A stretch of DNA of 64,000 bases from Maricaulis maris_C (GCF_049116555.1 NZ_JAGDYT010000001.1:248001-312000), one strand, 5' to 3'. Positions 15,480 through 25,444 are shown, numbered from the stretch's first letter. The notes: a model not told the origin generated them from the letters alone. Made by a program: numbers and translations.

Positions 15480-16789
15480 TGGCAGACAGTAACCAGGGAC
15501 CGAGCCTCATGGGCGACAGATTCGTGCGGCGCGCGGCGGTGGTCTGCCTGATCGGGCTTGGCGGTTTTCTCGCCTGGGCTGGTTTCGCACCGCTTGCCGA
15601 AGGGGTCCCGGCGGCTGGTCAGATCGTGGTCGAGAATGACCGTCAGGTCGTGCAACACCTCGAGGGCGGAATCATTGAGGAATTGCTGGTGCGCGACGGC
15701 GACCGGGTGGAAGCTGGCGAACCCCTCCTGACCTTGCAGGAGACAGCCTCCGAGGCGGCGCGGGATGAATTGCTTCAGGAAATTGCCACGCTGACCGGGT
15801 CACAACAGCGCCTCGCCGCCTTGCGTGACGGGCTCGAGGAGCCAGACTTTTCGCCGCTCGACGCGCTTGACCTCACTGCTGCGCAACGCGAGGCCGTGGT
15901 GACGCGCCAGAGCGATCTCTTCCGCCAGCAAACCCAATCCTTCCAAGCGGATGTCACCGTGTTGACCGCTCGTCGAGATGGTGCCGAGTCGTCACGCGAG
16001 CTGCAGGCTCAGCAGATCCGCGTCACTCAACGCGTGCTCGCGGTCGCCGAGGGCCAGGTTTCGCTTCTGCGCGACCGGTATCAGCGCCAGATGGCCAGGC
16101 TTGACGAATTGCGGGCCATGGAACGCGATGTGGCGACGCTGGAAGCAGACATTTCCCGCTTGCGGACCGAAGCCCAACAGGCGGCCACGCTCGAGGAAGA
16201 CCTGACCGGCCAGATCGCGCAGACCGAGGCTGCTTTCGCGCGCCAGATCTCTGTCGACCAGCTCGAAGTCCGTAGCCAGCTGGAACAGGCCACCGAGCGG
16301 CTGTCCGCCGCGCAGGACGTTCTCAACCGGTCCGTCGTTCTGGCTCCCCAGGGCGGGGAGGTTCTCAATCTGCGTTTTGCCACGCGCGGAGGTGTTGTCC
16401 GGCCGGGCGAGGCCATTTTGGAAATTGTCCCGGCTGCTGGTGAAATGACGGCATCGGTCCGGATCCAGCCTGCCGACCGCGCTGCTGTCTATGAGGGACA
16501 GGCGGTTCGAACCCGCGTGACGGCCTATAAGAGTTGGATGACGCCGCGCCTTGATGGCGAGGTGATCAGCGTCAGCGCCGATCTCAAGACTGATCAGAAT
16601 ACGGGTGTTTCTTACTACGAGGTGCGTATTCGCATCCCGGCTGACCAGGCGGCGCGTCTGGGCGAGCTGGATGTCATTCCTGGCATGCCGGTCGAGGTGT
16701 TCATTTTCTCCGGCTCGAGCCGGACCACGCTGGATTATCTCCTCGAGCCGATCAGTGAGTCGCTCTTCCGCGGCGCCCGGACCGGGTGA
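15479..16789 (+). CDS. prtE: Type I secretion membrane-fusion protein (HlyD/PrtE-like)
   Basis: The 436-residue protein has a short cytoplasmic tail, one membrane anchor at about residues 19-38 (VVCLIGLGGFLAWAGFAPLA), then a lipoyl-like strand block (GQIVVENDRQVVQHLEGGIIEE). A long coiled-coil hairpin spans about 90-280, and a C-terminal beta-barrel region includes SVRIQPADRAAVYEGQAV. It bridges the ABC transporter and the outer-membrane channel in the periplasm. The HLEGGIIEELLVRDGD segment is characteristic of the PrtE/HlyD group. It overlaps the ATPase gene by one base, and the channel gene begins five bases after its stop. Confidence 0.94.
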   Translation: MADSNQGPSLMGDRFVRRAAVVCLIGLGGFLAWAGFAPLAEGVPAAGQIVVENDRQVVQHLEGGIIEELLVRDGDRVEAGEPLLTLQETASEAARDELLQEIATLTGSQQRLAALRDGLEEPDFSPLDALDLTAAQREAVVTRQSDLFRQQTQSFQADVTVLTARRDGAESSRELQAQQIRVTQRVLAVAEGQVSLLRDRYQRQMARLDELRAMERDVATLEADISRLRTEAQQAATLEEDLTGQIAQTEAAFARQISVDQLEVRSQLEQATERLSAAQDVLNRSVVLAPQGGEVLNLRFATRGGVVRPGEAILEIVPAAGEMTASVRIQPADRAAVYEGQAVRTRVTAYKSWMTPRLDGEVISVSADLKTDQNTGVSYYEVRIRIPADQAARLGELDVIPGMPVEVFIFSGSSRTTLDYLLEPISESLFRGARTG

Positions 16790-16793
16790 GCCG

Positions 16794-18140
16794 ATGATGA
16801 TGTGTCGTGTTCTTTCCACCCTGCGCTGCGCGGTCCTGATGACCGGGGTCGGGTTGGCTGCCGTTTCGGCGCCCGCGCAGGCCCAGGCCCTGACGCGGGT
16901 GGGCGAGTGCCTGTCCTTCACCCATGCACTGCAGATTGCCGCAGAGCGCGCACCGGAGATTGCCGGCGCCATGGCGCGCCAGAACGAGGCCGCTGCAGAT
17001 TATCGTGAGGCGGAGTCGCTGCGTCTGCCCCAAGTCTCAACCTTCGGCCGCTCCGCGTCCGGCGATAGCGGGCTGACCGGCAGTCAGATCGAGAACCAGG
17101 TTGGTCTCCGCCTGTCGCAGCGTTTGTGGGACTTCGGTGATTCACACTATGCCATGGCGGCGGCCAGCAGCACGATAGACCAGCGGGCCTATGAGCTGCG
17201 GGCTCAACAAAGCAATGCATCCGGACGGCTGGCAGACGCGTATCTGACGCATCTGGAGGCCGAGGCCATGATCGATGTGATCGCAGATCGTCGAGCGTAT
17301 TTCGAACGCCAGCGGGCGTCGGTTGAGGCCTTGTTGGCGACCGGCGGGGCGACACGCGCCGATAGTGCGCAGATTGCGGCCCAGTTGGCAGAAGCCGAGG
17401 CTGACGCCCTGGAACTCGGTTTCATGCGCGACCGCGCCGCCACCCGCATCCGGGAGTATACGGGCTATGCCCCCGGAGCATTCTGTGATGCCGAGGCGGC
17501 GGCGGATGACCTCGCGCGCTCTTTGCGCGGGATCACGACGGTCAATGATGCGGTCGACATCACCTTGGCACGAAATCCGGATCTCGCCGCCCAGGCAGAA
17601 GCTGTGCGCGTGCTGGATGCCCAGCGTGAGCGCGCCCGGCGCAGTCGGTTGCCCGTGGTCGAGGCGGTTGGAATAGCCTCCTACGTGTATGATGATTTCA
17701 GCGAAACCTGGGACGCGCGCGACCGGATCGGTGTCGACCTTTCCATGCCGCTCTATACTGGCGAGGCGCTGCAGGCGCGCAATGAGCGCGCGATTGCTCG
17801 GATGGAGCAGGAGGAAAGTGGCCTTCGCAGCATGCAGCGCGAACTGCGCGAGCAGTCCGAGATTGTGTTTCGCCGGACGATATCGCTGCAAGCCCAGCTC
17901 ATTCGTCGCGAAGCTGTCGCTCGATCGCAATACGAGTATTTCGACGCCATTTCGGGCGAGTTTGAATTCGGGCTGGGCACGCTGCCTGATCTCATCGACG
18001 CGCGCCTCGGCTATGAGCGTGCAGAGCTGGACGTGATCGGCGCGCGCTTCTCGTTGCTGCGCCAGCGGCTGGAGTTGATGAGCCTGACCGACCGCATGCC
18101 ACGCCCGCGTGATCGTGTGGACGGTGAGGTGCGGCCCTGA
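16794..18140 (+). CDS. tolC: TolC-family outer-membrane channel
   Basis: The 448-residue protein starts at a triple ATG (16794, 16797 and 16800, choice uncertain) and has a signal peptide ending near APAQAQA. Two outer-membrane-efflux repeats follow, with long helical stretches and conserved entries such as LPQVSTFGRS, GLRLSQRLWDFG and VGVDLSMPLYTG-like IGVDLSMPLYTG. In a type I system it forms the outer-membrane exit duct. Its position third in the cluster and immediately before the giant RTX protease points to dedicated use here rather than a general TolC. Confidence 0.92.
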   Translation: MMMCRVLSTLRCAVLMTGVGLAAVSAPAQAQALTRVGECLSFTHALQIAAERAPEIAGAMARQNEAAADYREAESLRLPQVSTFGRSASGDSGLTGSQIENQVGLRLSQRLWDFGDSHYAMAAASSTIDQRAYELRAQQSNASGRLADAYLTHLEAEAMIDVIADRRAYFERQRASVEALLATGGATRADSAQIAAQLAEAEADALELGFMRDRAATRIREYTGYAPGAFCDAEAAADDLARSLRGITTVNDAVDITLARNPDLAAQAEAVRVLDAQRERARRSRLPVVEAVGIASYVYDDFSETWDARDRIGVDLSMPLYTGEALQARNERAIARMEQEESGLRSMQRELREQSEIVFRRTISLQAQLIRREAVARSQYEYFDAISGEFEFGLGTLPDLIDARLGYERAELDVIGARFSLLRQRLELMSLTDRMPRPRDRVDGEVRP

Positions 18141-18247
18141 TCGGCAAGGCCGTTTGACTGGGAATCCGGGGTCGCCATCGGGTTCCGCGCAAGGACCGAA
18201 CCGCGCCTGAAAATGCGGATCTCGGGGGGGGAAGGACGACCAGCCAA

Positions 18248-18270
18248 GGCTCCGGCATCTGATCGGAGCC
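18248..18270 (+). terminator. Hairpin between tolC and the RTX protease gene
   Basis: A perfect 7-bp stem, GGCTCCG/CGGAGCC, has a 9-base loop and is followed by CCGGTTTCG. Without a U-run it is a poor terminator. It may instead partly uncouple transporter and cargo expression in the 180-base gap or stabilise mRNA ends. Confidence 0.35.
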
Positions 18271-18320
18271 CCGGTTTCGTCGAAAGACTGTGAACGAAAT
18301 GATCGTCGGGAGAGATCTAC

Positions 18321-21300
18321 ATGCCTGCTGCCAAGAAAAGCGAGACCGCATCCACCGCGCGCAAGGCGCTCCTGGCCACCGTGATGGCGACCGGCGGGGC
18401 TGTTCTGCTGGCGGGTGGTACCCAGGCTCAGGCCGCGGCGACGCCGCCTGACGGGTTTTCGCCGCTTTCGGGCGTCGATGGGGTTTCCCGCGTGGAAATG
18501 GGCGCCGACGGGTCGGTCCAGCTGGTGATGGCGGACGGTCGCACAGTCCTCATCCCCGCGCAGGACGTCTCGGTCGTAGATGGTGTGGTCTATCTCTCGG
18601 ATGCGGCCATCGAGGCCAATGCCCTGACCGGCGTGGCAGCCGCATCAGCGGCTGGGGGCGGCGGCGGGGCCATCCTCGGTTTGCTCGGTGGCGCCGGCCT
18701 GCTTGGTGCAGCGGCCGGCGGCGGCGGCGGCGGTGGTGGTGGCGGTAATACGCCCACGACGCCCACGCCGCCGACGAATACCAATCCGCCGGTCTTCAGT
18801 TCGGCCAGCACGGCCAGTGTCGACGAGAATGTTTCCGGCACGGTCTACACAGCCACAGCGACGGATGCCGACGGCAATACGGTGACCTATTCGATCAGCG
18901 GCGGCGCCGATGCGAGCCTGTTCTCCATCAACAGCTCGACCGGTGCCGTGACGTTCAACGCGCCGCCCGATTTTGAAAATCCGGGCGACTCCGGTGCCGA
19001 TAATGATTATGTGATTACGATCCGGGCCTCGGACGGCACCAATACGACCGACCAGACCGTGACCATTTCCGTCGGTGATTTGGACGAGGCCCCGGCCTTC
19101 ACCTCCGCAGCGAGTGTGGGCGTAGCCGAGAATACGGCCGGAGTCGTTTACACGGCTCAGGCCGCAGACCCGGAGGGCGAGGCTGTGACCTATGCCCTGT
19201 CTGGCGCGGATGCGGCATTGTTCACGATTGATGCGGCGACGGGTGCGGTCAGCTTTATCGCGGCGCCGGACTTTGAAAGTCCAGCCGATGCCGATGGCGA
19301 CAATAATTACGAGATAACCGTCACGGCCTCGGATGGCAGCCTGACCACGGATCAGTCGGTGACAATCACCGTGACCGGTGTCGATGAAGGACCTGCGGTG
19401 TTTTCATCGGGATCGACCGCCAGCGTCAATGAGAATGCGAGTGGCGTTGTCTATACGGCCGCGGCGACCGACCCGGATGCCAATACGATCACCTATTCGC
19501 TGGGTGGCGGCCGTGACAATGCGCTTTTCACCATCGACTCGGCCACCGGAGCGGTGAGTTTCGTCACCCCGCCGGATTTTGAAGCGCCGGCAGATGGCGA
19601 TAGCAACAATATCTATTCCATTGTCGTGCGGGCCAATGATGGCGCCACGGTCACGACCCAGGCCGTTCGCATCACGGTGAATGATGTTGATGAAGGCCCG
19701 GCGATTACGTCGGGCGCGTCGGCCAACGTGGCCGAGAACTCGGCGGGTGTGATCTACACGGCGGCGGCCACAGACCCGGAAGGCGCGGCGGTAACTTATG
19801 CCCTCACGGGCGATGATGCGGCCCTGTTCACGATCAATGCCGTGACGGGTGATGTCAGCTTCGTCACGCCGCCTGATTATGAGGCTCCGACCGATGCCGA
19901 TGGCGACAATGTCTATGACATCAATGTCGTGGCGAGTGATGGCGGCTTCGAGTCGAGCCAGGCCGTCGCGATTACGGTCACGGATGTAGACGAAGGCGCC
20001 CCGGTCTTCCAGTCGGCGTCGAGCGTGACGCTCGGCGAAGGGGACTGGGTCAATTTCTATACAGCCGTCGCGACGGATCCCGATGCGGGGACCGTCAATT
20101 ACACGATCGTCGCCGGCGGTGACGCCGACCAGTTCGCCATTAATTTCAACAACGGGGATCTCAGTTTCCGGGAACGGTCGGATTTCGAAAATCCGAGAGA
20201 TGTGGACGGCGACAATGTCTACGAGATCACCATCCGGGCCTCGGATGGCACCTCGGAAACCGATTTCGTCTTCACCGTGACAGTCGAGGACCGGAATGAC
20301 CGCCCGGTCATGACGTCTGATCAATCGATCAGCCTCCAAGAGAATACGGCAGGGGTCTTCTACACGGCGACGGCAACTGATCAGGATGGCGACTCGGTGA
20401 CCTACGCCCTGAGTGGTGAAGATGCCGCGCTGTTCTCGATCGACGCGACCACGGGGGAATTGCAGTTCCTGGCTCCACCCGACGCCGAGAATCCGCTGTC
20501 GGTGAACGGTCTCAACTTCTACCGGTTGACGGTTGAAGTATCCGATGGTGCCCTGGTCAGCCGGAACGCCCTGTTTGTCGAAGTCACGGGCGAAAACGAA
20601 TTTGCTCCGACGTTTACCTCCGGGACCACGGCGGAGATCCAGGAAGGTCGCGACGAGGTCGTCTACACGGCTGAAGCCACCGATGCCGATTTTGGCGATA
20701 CGCTCACCTACTCGCTCGCCGCGGGCGGCGCGGACCGGAGCCTGTTCACGATCGACTCCGACACCGGTGAGCTGCGTTTCCGCTCTCCGCCGGACTTTGA
20801 AGCGCCCGGTGATGCCGACCTCGACAATGTCTATGACGTGACCATCCGCGTCACGGATGGGCTATTTGTTCGCACCCAGCTGGTCCAGGTGACGGTAACT
20901 GACTTGAACGAAACCGGGGCCCCGTTGATCAATTCCCAGGTCGCGCAAACTGTGTCGGAGAACCAGACGTCGGCCTACGTGATCAGCGCGACCGACGCAG
21001 AAGGCGATGCCATCATCTACTCGATTTCCGGCACCGACGCTGCCTTGTTCAGTGTCGACAGCGAGACCGGGGAGGTCAGCTTCCGGACGCGGCCGGACTT
21101 CGAAGCGCCAGGCGATGCCGATAATGACAATGTCTACGACATCACGGTCACCGCATCGGACGGCGCGGAGTCCAATAGCCTTGATGTCGAAATCACCGTT
21201 TCCGATATCAACAATGAGGTCGCCGACGTTCCGGACAATAACAGTACCGAAGTGAGCATGGTGTCGGGCGGGACCTATGTCGGTGACCTGGGAACAGCGG

Positions 21301-23225
21301 GTGATGAGGACTGGATCCGCGTCGAGCTGGTGGCCGGCCAACGCTATGAATTCAATCTCTCTGGCACAGGCGCCGAGCCGGTTGAGGATACCTATATCCG
21401 CCTGCTCGATGCGACCGGCAATATCATTGTCGAGAACGACGATATTTCCTTGGGCGTGATCCGTGACAGCCGGATCAGCTTCACGGCGGAAACGTCGGGC
21501 ACCTATTACATCGAAGTCGATTCCTGGGATGGCGGCAGCACCGACGAACGGACCGGTGAGTACACATTCGAATACCACCACGTCGACCCGCTCAGTGCGT
21601 GGAACTACCAGCAAATCGGTGACTATCTGAACGCCAATGGCTTCGGCGGCCTGCAATGGGACCGGTCATCCGGCGATACGATCACTGTCAATATCTCGGC
21701 GCTGACACTGGCGGGCCAAACCCTGGCCCGGGCGGCTCTCCAGCTCTGGGAAGACATTACCGGTATCCAGTTCAACGAAGTGGCGGTCGGTGGCGAGATT
21801 ACCTTCGATGATGACGAGGACGGGGCGTTCGCCGGACCTGACGCGACGTCGGGTGGGTTCATCACGGCAGCCAGCGTGAATGTCAGCACGGACTGGTTGG
21901 CGACCTACGGGAACAATCTCGACGGCTATTCCTTCCAGACTTATATCCACGAGATCGGGCACGCGCTGGGTCTCGGCCATGGCGGCCCCTATGACGGGTC
22001 AGCCGACTATGCGGTCGATGCCATCTATCTAAACGACTCCTGGCAGACCACGGTGATGTCGTATTTCTCGCAGAACGAGAACACTTATACGTCGGCCGAT
22101 TTCGGTTATGTCATCGGACCGCAAGTTGCTGACATCATCGCTGTTCTGGACATGTATGGCGGGTCGACCAATACCCGGTCCGGCAATACGACCTACGGCT
22201 ATAATTCTACCGCCGGAAACACGATCTTCGACGCGACCGCTTTCACCAATCCGGTCAGCTTCACCATTTTCGACACGGGCGGGATTGATACGCTGGACTA
22301 TTCCGGGTCCAGCGCCAACCAGACGTTCGATCTGCGCGAACAGGCCTATTCGAGCCTCAACGGCCGAGACGGCAATATCGGTATCGCGCGCGGCACGGTG
22401 ATCGAGAATGCCATTGGCGGCAACGGCAATGACATCTTCATCGGCAATGATGCGAATAACAGCATCACCGGCGGTGGCGGAGCTGACCGCTTCTATGCCT
22501 CCGGCGGCAGTGATGTTTTTGATGGCGGCTCCGGTTCTGACACGGCCTATTTCTCGGGATCGTCGACCGATTACACCGTTTCGACCAACGGATCGGGCAA
22601 CACTGTCGTGACCGATAACCGCGCCGGGTCCCCGGATGGCGCGGTGGAGCTGATCAGCGTCGAGAACATTGTGTATGACGGTGAGGGCTCCTTCCCGGAA
22701 TACTTCGGTGATCCCAATGATGCCGGGACGGAAGGTCTTGATCCGAATGACATGCCGGCGCTGGCGCCGCTGGAGTTGCCTTTCGGCCTGAGGGACGCGG
22801 AGCGTCCGGTTATGGCGGTATTGGGCGATACGATCGCCTGGGATCCTCACCACCACATCTATCCGCATCTGAGCGAGGCAGATCTCGCCCTGTTGGAGAC
22901 CCTGTCTGCCGATCAGGGCAATATGCGCGGATATGTTGGCAGCCTGCCCGACCTCGACGGGAGCGGCCTGCGGGGTCTGGTGCGCGACTACCGGCTCAAT
23001 GAAGACGGGGAAAGCGGTGACTTCGCCCAGATCGAGAAAGGGCATCCGGTATTCGAGCCGCTGACCTTGCCGGCAGCCGAGAATCTGCCGCTCGCCGAGG
23101 CCGAATCCCTCTTTGTGTCGCGCTTTGAGTTCGATGGGCCGGGCGATGGCTTCCTCGATGTCTTCGACGGGCGCGATGCCCAGATGCTGGTTCTTTCGGA
23201 CGAGTCATCTGACGGTTGGGCCTGA
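18321..23225 (+). CDS. Cadherin-repeat serralysin metalloprotease, type I secretion cargo
   Basis: The 1634-residue protein has five parts. (1) N-terminal region 1-150: a hydrophobic stretch (ALLATVMATGGAVLLAGG), a small beta domain, and a Gly/Ala-rich run ending in poly-Gly and a Pro/Thr linker. (2) Eight cadherin-like repeats at about 155-970. (3) A PPC domain at about 985-1085. (4) An M10 serralysin protease at about 1092-1290, with HEIGHALGLGH at 1210-1220 and the Met-turn VMSYF. (5) RTX calcium motifs (GGNGNDIFI, GGGGADRFY, GGSGSDTAY) at about 1367-1415, then an acidic tail of about 220 residues. Secretion by the three adjacent genes is strongly implied. GGGAGAG precedes ATG. No inhibitor gene is adjacent. 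Confidence 0.93.
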   Translation: MPAAKKSETASTARKALLATVMATGGAVLLAGGTQAQAAATPPDGFSPLSGVDGVSRVEMGADGSVQLVMADGRTVLIPAQDVSVVDGVVYLSDAAIEANALTGVAAASAAGGGGGAILGLLGGAGLLGAAAGGGGGGGGGGNTPTTPTPPTNTNPPVFSSASTASVDENVSGTVYTATATDADGNTVTYSISGGADASLFSINSSTGAVTFNAPPDFENPGDSGADNDYVITIRASDGTNTTDQTVTISVGDLDEAPAFTSAASVGVAENTAGVVYTAQAADPEGEAVTYALSGADAALFTIDAATGAVSFIAAPDFESPADADGDNNYEITVTASDGSLTTDQSVTITVTGVDEGPAVFSSGSTASVNENASGVVYTAAATDPDANTITYSLGGGRDNALFTIDSATGAVSFVTPPDFEAPADGDSNNIYSIVVRANDGATVTTQAVRITVNDVDEGPAITSGASANVAENSAGVIYTAAATDPEGAAVTYALTGDDAALFTINAVTGDVSFVTPPDYEAPTDADGDNVYDINVVASDGGFESSQAVAITVTDVDEGAPVFQSASSVTLGEGDWVNFYTAVATDPDAGTVNYTIVAGGDADQFAINFNNGDLSFRERSDFENPRDVDGDNVYEITIRASDGTSETDFVFTVTVEDRNDRPVMTSDQSISLQENTAGVFYTATATDQDGDSVTYALSGEDAALFSIDATTGELQFLAPPDAENPLSVNGLNFYRLTVEVSDGALVSRNALFVEVTGENEFAPTFTSGTTAEIQEGRDEVVYTAEATDADFGDTLTYSLAAGGADRSLFTIDSDTGELRFRSPPDFEAPGDADLDNVYDVTIRVTDGLFVRTQLVQVTVTDLNETGAPLINSQVAQTVSENQTSAYVISATDAEGDAIIYSISGTDAALFSVDSETGEVSFRTRPDFEAPGDADNDNVYDITVTASDGAESNSLDVEITVSDINNEVADVPDNNSTEVSMVSGGTYVGDLGTAGDEDWIRVELVAGQRYEFNLSGTGAEPVEDTYIRLLDATGNIIVENDDISLGVIRDSRISFTAETSGTYYIEVDSWDGGSTDERTGEYTFEYHHVDPLSAWNYQQIGDYLNANGFGGLQWDRSSGDTITVNISALTLAGQTLARAALQLWEDITGIQFNEVAVGGEITFDDDEDGAFAGPDATSGGFITAASVNVSTDWLATYGNNLDGYSFQTYIHEIGHALGLGHGGPYDGSADYAVDAIYLNDSWQTTVMSYFSQNENTYTSADFGYVIGPQVADIIAVLDMYGGSTNTRSGNTTYGYNSTAGNTIFDATAFTNPVSFTIFDTGGIDTLDYSGSSANQTFDLREQAYSSLNGRDGNIGIARGTVIENAIGGNGNDIFIGNDANNSITGGGGADRFYASGGSDVFDGGSGSDTAYFSGSSTDYTVSTNGSGNTVVTDNRAGSPDGAVELISVENIVYDGEGSFPEYFGDPNDAGTEGLDPNDMPALAPLELPFGLRDAERPVMAVLGDTIAWDPHHHIYPHLSEADLALLETLSADQGNMRGYVGSLPDLDGSGLRGLVRDYRLNEDGESGDFAQIEKGHPVFEPLTLPAAENLPLAEAESLFVSRFEFDGPGDGFLDVFDGRDAQMLVLSDESSDGWA
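18783..21230 (+). repeat. Eight tandem cadherin-like domains within the RTX protease
   Basis: Eight units of about 100 codons each open with a variant of PxFTSxxSxxVxENxxGxxYTAxATD. Each contains LFxIDxxTGxVSFxxPPDFExPxDxDxDNxYxIxVxASDG. Copies differ enough that exact DNA identity is low. Units 5 and 7 lack the ENxxGV form (they read GEGDWV and QEGRDEV). Confidence 0.9.
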
Positions 23226-23234
23226 GCCTGAATC

Positions 23235-23257
23235 GGGGAGGCGCCTGGCGTCTCCCC
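23235..23257 (+). terminator. Terminator after the RTX protease gene
   Basis: GGGGAGGCGCC pairs with GGCGTCTCCCC (one G-T pair) just after the stop codon, followed by ACTTTCATTCTT. The U-tract is interrupted but the stem is strong. Confidence 0.7.
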
Positions 23258-23429
23258 ACTTTCATTCTTGCCAGAGCTTCAGGGTATCAATGTGCATGGG
23301 GGCTGTTGCGCAGTCCGCCATTGGGGCAAAACACCTGTGTCTTTGACGGCATCTTCCCCGCCATGGCGGCAGGGTGTGCTAGGAAACAAATGAGCGACGC
23401 TAGCCGCGTCTGCTGGGGGAGACTGGAGT

Positions 23430-24398
23430 TTGACGAGTCTGGTTACAGGAGCGGCGGGCTTTATCGGGTTTCATGCCGCCCGGGCACGGCTGGAAGCGGG
23501 CGAGGATGTTGTCGGTATCGACAATCTCAATGCCTATTATGATCCGGCACTGAAACAGGCGAGACTCGACGAGCTTGCTCGCTTTTCCGGCTTTCGCTTC
23601 GAGAAGATGGATCTGGCGGATGAGGCTGCCGTCTCAGGTCTGGTCGCGGATGTCCGGCCTGACCGCATCCTGCATCTTGGTGCCCAGGCCGGCGTTCGCT
23701 ACTCGCTTGAAGCACCCTTTGCCTATGCGCGGTCGAATCTGCTCGGCCATTTGTCGGTGCTGGAAGCTGCGCGCAATCTCGGTGATCATCTCGAGCATCT
23801 CGTCTACGCCTCGTCGAGTTCGGTCTATGGCGAGCGCTCGCAAGTGCCATTTCGCGAGAGCGATGCGGCTGAGACCCCGGCCTCGCTCTATGCGGCGACC
23901 AAACGGTCCGATGAATTGATGTCTGCGGCCTACAGCGATCTTTATGACATCCCCGCCACCGGCCTTCGTTTCTTCACGGTCTATGGTCCCTGGGGCCGAC
24001 CGGACATGGCGTACTGGCTGTTCGCCGAGGCAATGCTCGAAGGCCGACCAATCAAGGTCTTCAACAATGGCCAGATGGAACGCGACTTCACCTATATCGA
24101 CGACATAGTTGCGGCCGTTTCCCGCGTGCTGTCGCATGCCCCTGATCGAGGGCGGCACCGTGTCTACAATATCGGTGGCTCGTCGCCGGTCCGGCTGATG
24201 GACATGATCAGCGCGCTTGAGCGAGAACTGGGTGTTGAGGCGGAGAAAATCATGCTGCCGATGCAGCCGGGTGATGTGACACGCACCTATGCTGATACGT
24301 CACGGCTGGAAGCGGATTACGGTTTTGCACCGACGGTCGGGATCGAAGCCGGCCTGTCCAGTTTCGCCGAATGGTTCAAGGCCTGGCAGGCCCGCTAG
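23430..24398 (+). CDS. UDP-glucuronate 4-epimerase family NAD-dependent epimerase
   Basis: The 322-residue short-chain dehydrogenase-type epimerase has NAD-binding motif TGAAGFIGFH at residues 6-15, the catalytic YAATK (YxxxK) with an upstream SSSSVYG, and HLGAQAGVRYSLEAP, typical of enzymes turning UDP-glucuronate into UDP-galacturonate. UDP-glucuronate would come from the ugd product in this locus. The start is TTG at 23430, eight bases after GGGGGAG; no ATG fits the conserved N-terminus. Other UDP-hexose epimerase activities cannot be excluded from sequence alone. Confidence 0.88.
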   Translation: MTSLVTGAAGFIGFHAARARLEAGEDVVGIDNLNAYYDPALKQARLDELARFSGFRFEKMDLADEAAVSGLVADVRPDRILHLGAQAGVRYSLEAPFAYARSNLLGHLSVLEAARNLGDHLEHLVYASSSSVYGERSQVPFRESDAAETPASLYAATKRSDELMSAAYSDLYDIPATGLRFFTVYGPWGRPDMAYWLFAEAMLEGRPIKVFNNGQMERDFTYIDDIVAAVSRVLSHAPDRGRHRVYNIGGSSPVRLMDMISALERELGVEAEKIMLPMQPGDVTRTYADTSRLEADYGFAPTVGIEAGLSSFAEWFKAWQAR

Positions 24399-24443
24399 CT
24401 GATCGCGAGACGGCGTTGCGTTCGGTCCGGTCCGGCCGCGGCT

Positions 24444-25316
24444 TCATGATTTGGCGAAGCTGTTGATCAAGGCCTGTGCACCTGTGCCCAGCTCCGGATG
24501 CGAGCGCGCATAGGCCATCGTTGCCCGCAGATAACCCAGCTTGCTGCCGCAATCATAGGACTGGCCTTCATATTCGACCGCATGGAAGTCCTGGCTTGCC
24601 ATCTGCCGCGCCATGGCATCGGTAAGCTGGATTTCTCCCCCCGCCCCGGCCGCCTGATCGGCGAGGAAGTTGAAAATAGATCCCTGAAGGATATAGCGCC
24701 CGGTAATCGAGAGGTTGGACGGAGCTGAATCGACCGGTGGCTTCTCGACCATGCCCCGCATGCGAATGCGATTGCCGTCGCGCGACACCGGATCGATGAT
24801 CCCATACTTGTTGACCTCGTCCGCCGGGACTTGTTCGACCGCGATGACATTGCCGCCGGTCTCGTCATAGACCTCGATCATCTGCGCCAGGCAGCTCGGT
24901 TCGGCCTGGACAAGGACATCGGGCAGGAGGATTGCAAACGGCTCGCTGCCTATAATGTCACGCGCGCACCAGATCGCATGACCCAGACCCAGCGGCGCCT
25001 GCTGGCGTACGAAGCTCATCGAGCCCGGAGTAGGTTTGGTCCTGGTGACCTCGGCGAGGATATCGGCCTTGCCCTTGGCCTCCAGGCTCGTCTCCAGCTC
25101 GTAGGCGGTGTCGAAATAATCCTCGATTGCGCCCTTGTTGCGGCCGGTCACGAAGATGAAATGCTCGATGCCGGCGGCCAGCGCCTCATCGACGACATAC
25201 TGGATGGCCGGGCGGTCGAAGACGGGCAGCATTTCCTTCGGAATTGTCTTGGTGGCGGGAAGTACCCGGGTTCCAAAGCCGGCAACCGGCAACACAGCCT
25301 TGCGCACACGCGTCAT
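24444..25316 (-). CDS. galU: UTP-glucose-1-phosphate uridylyltransferase
   Basis: The 290-residue protein has the nucleotidyltransferase signature VLPVAGFGTRVLPATK near the N-terminus, KEMLPVFDRPAIQYV and the FAILLPDVLV segment, matching GalU over the full length. It makes UDP-glucose, which the ugd product oxidises to UDP-glucuronate. The gene lies alone on the minus strand between the epimerase and glmM, with 128 bp separating it from divergent glmM. Confidence 0.95.
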   Translation of the reverse strand: MTRVRKAVLPVAGFGTRVLPATKTIPKEMLPVFDRPAIQYVVDEALAAGIEHFIFVTGRNKGAIEDYFDTAYELETSLEAKGKADILAEVTRTKPTPGSMSFVRQQAPLGLGHAIWCARDIIGSEPFAILLPDVLVQAEPSCLAQMIEVYDETGGNVIAVEQVPADEVNKYGIIDPVSRDGNRIRMRGMVEKPPVDSAPSNLSITGRYILQGSIFNFLADQAAGAGGEIQLTDAMARQMASQDFHAVEYEGQSYDCGSKLGYLRATMAYARSHPELGTGAQALINSFAKS

Positions 25317-25444
25317 TCAGATTTCCCCCACCTAGAGGCCTCAACGCCTACCCGATCACTCCGCGACCGTCCAGCTTACCCATTCACTTCGGTTTAGCAG
25401 ATAGGTTCTATATACCGGACGGAACATGCAAATCGGGTGACGCC

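Noticed and set aside
18783..21230. Repeat region as a mobile element or recent duplication
   Set aside because: The eight units are diverged at DNA level and make regular protein domains; there are no terminal repeats or transposase.
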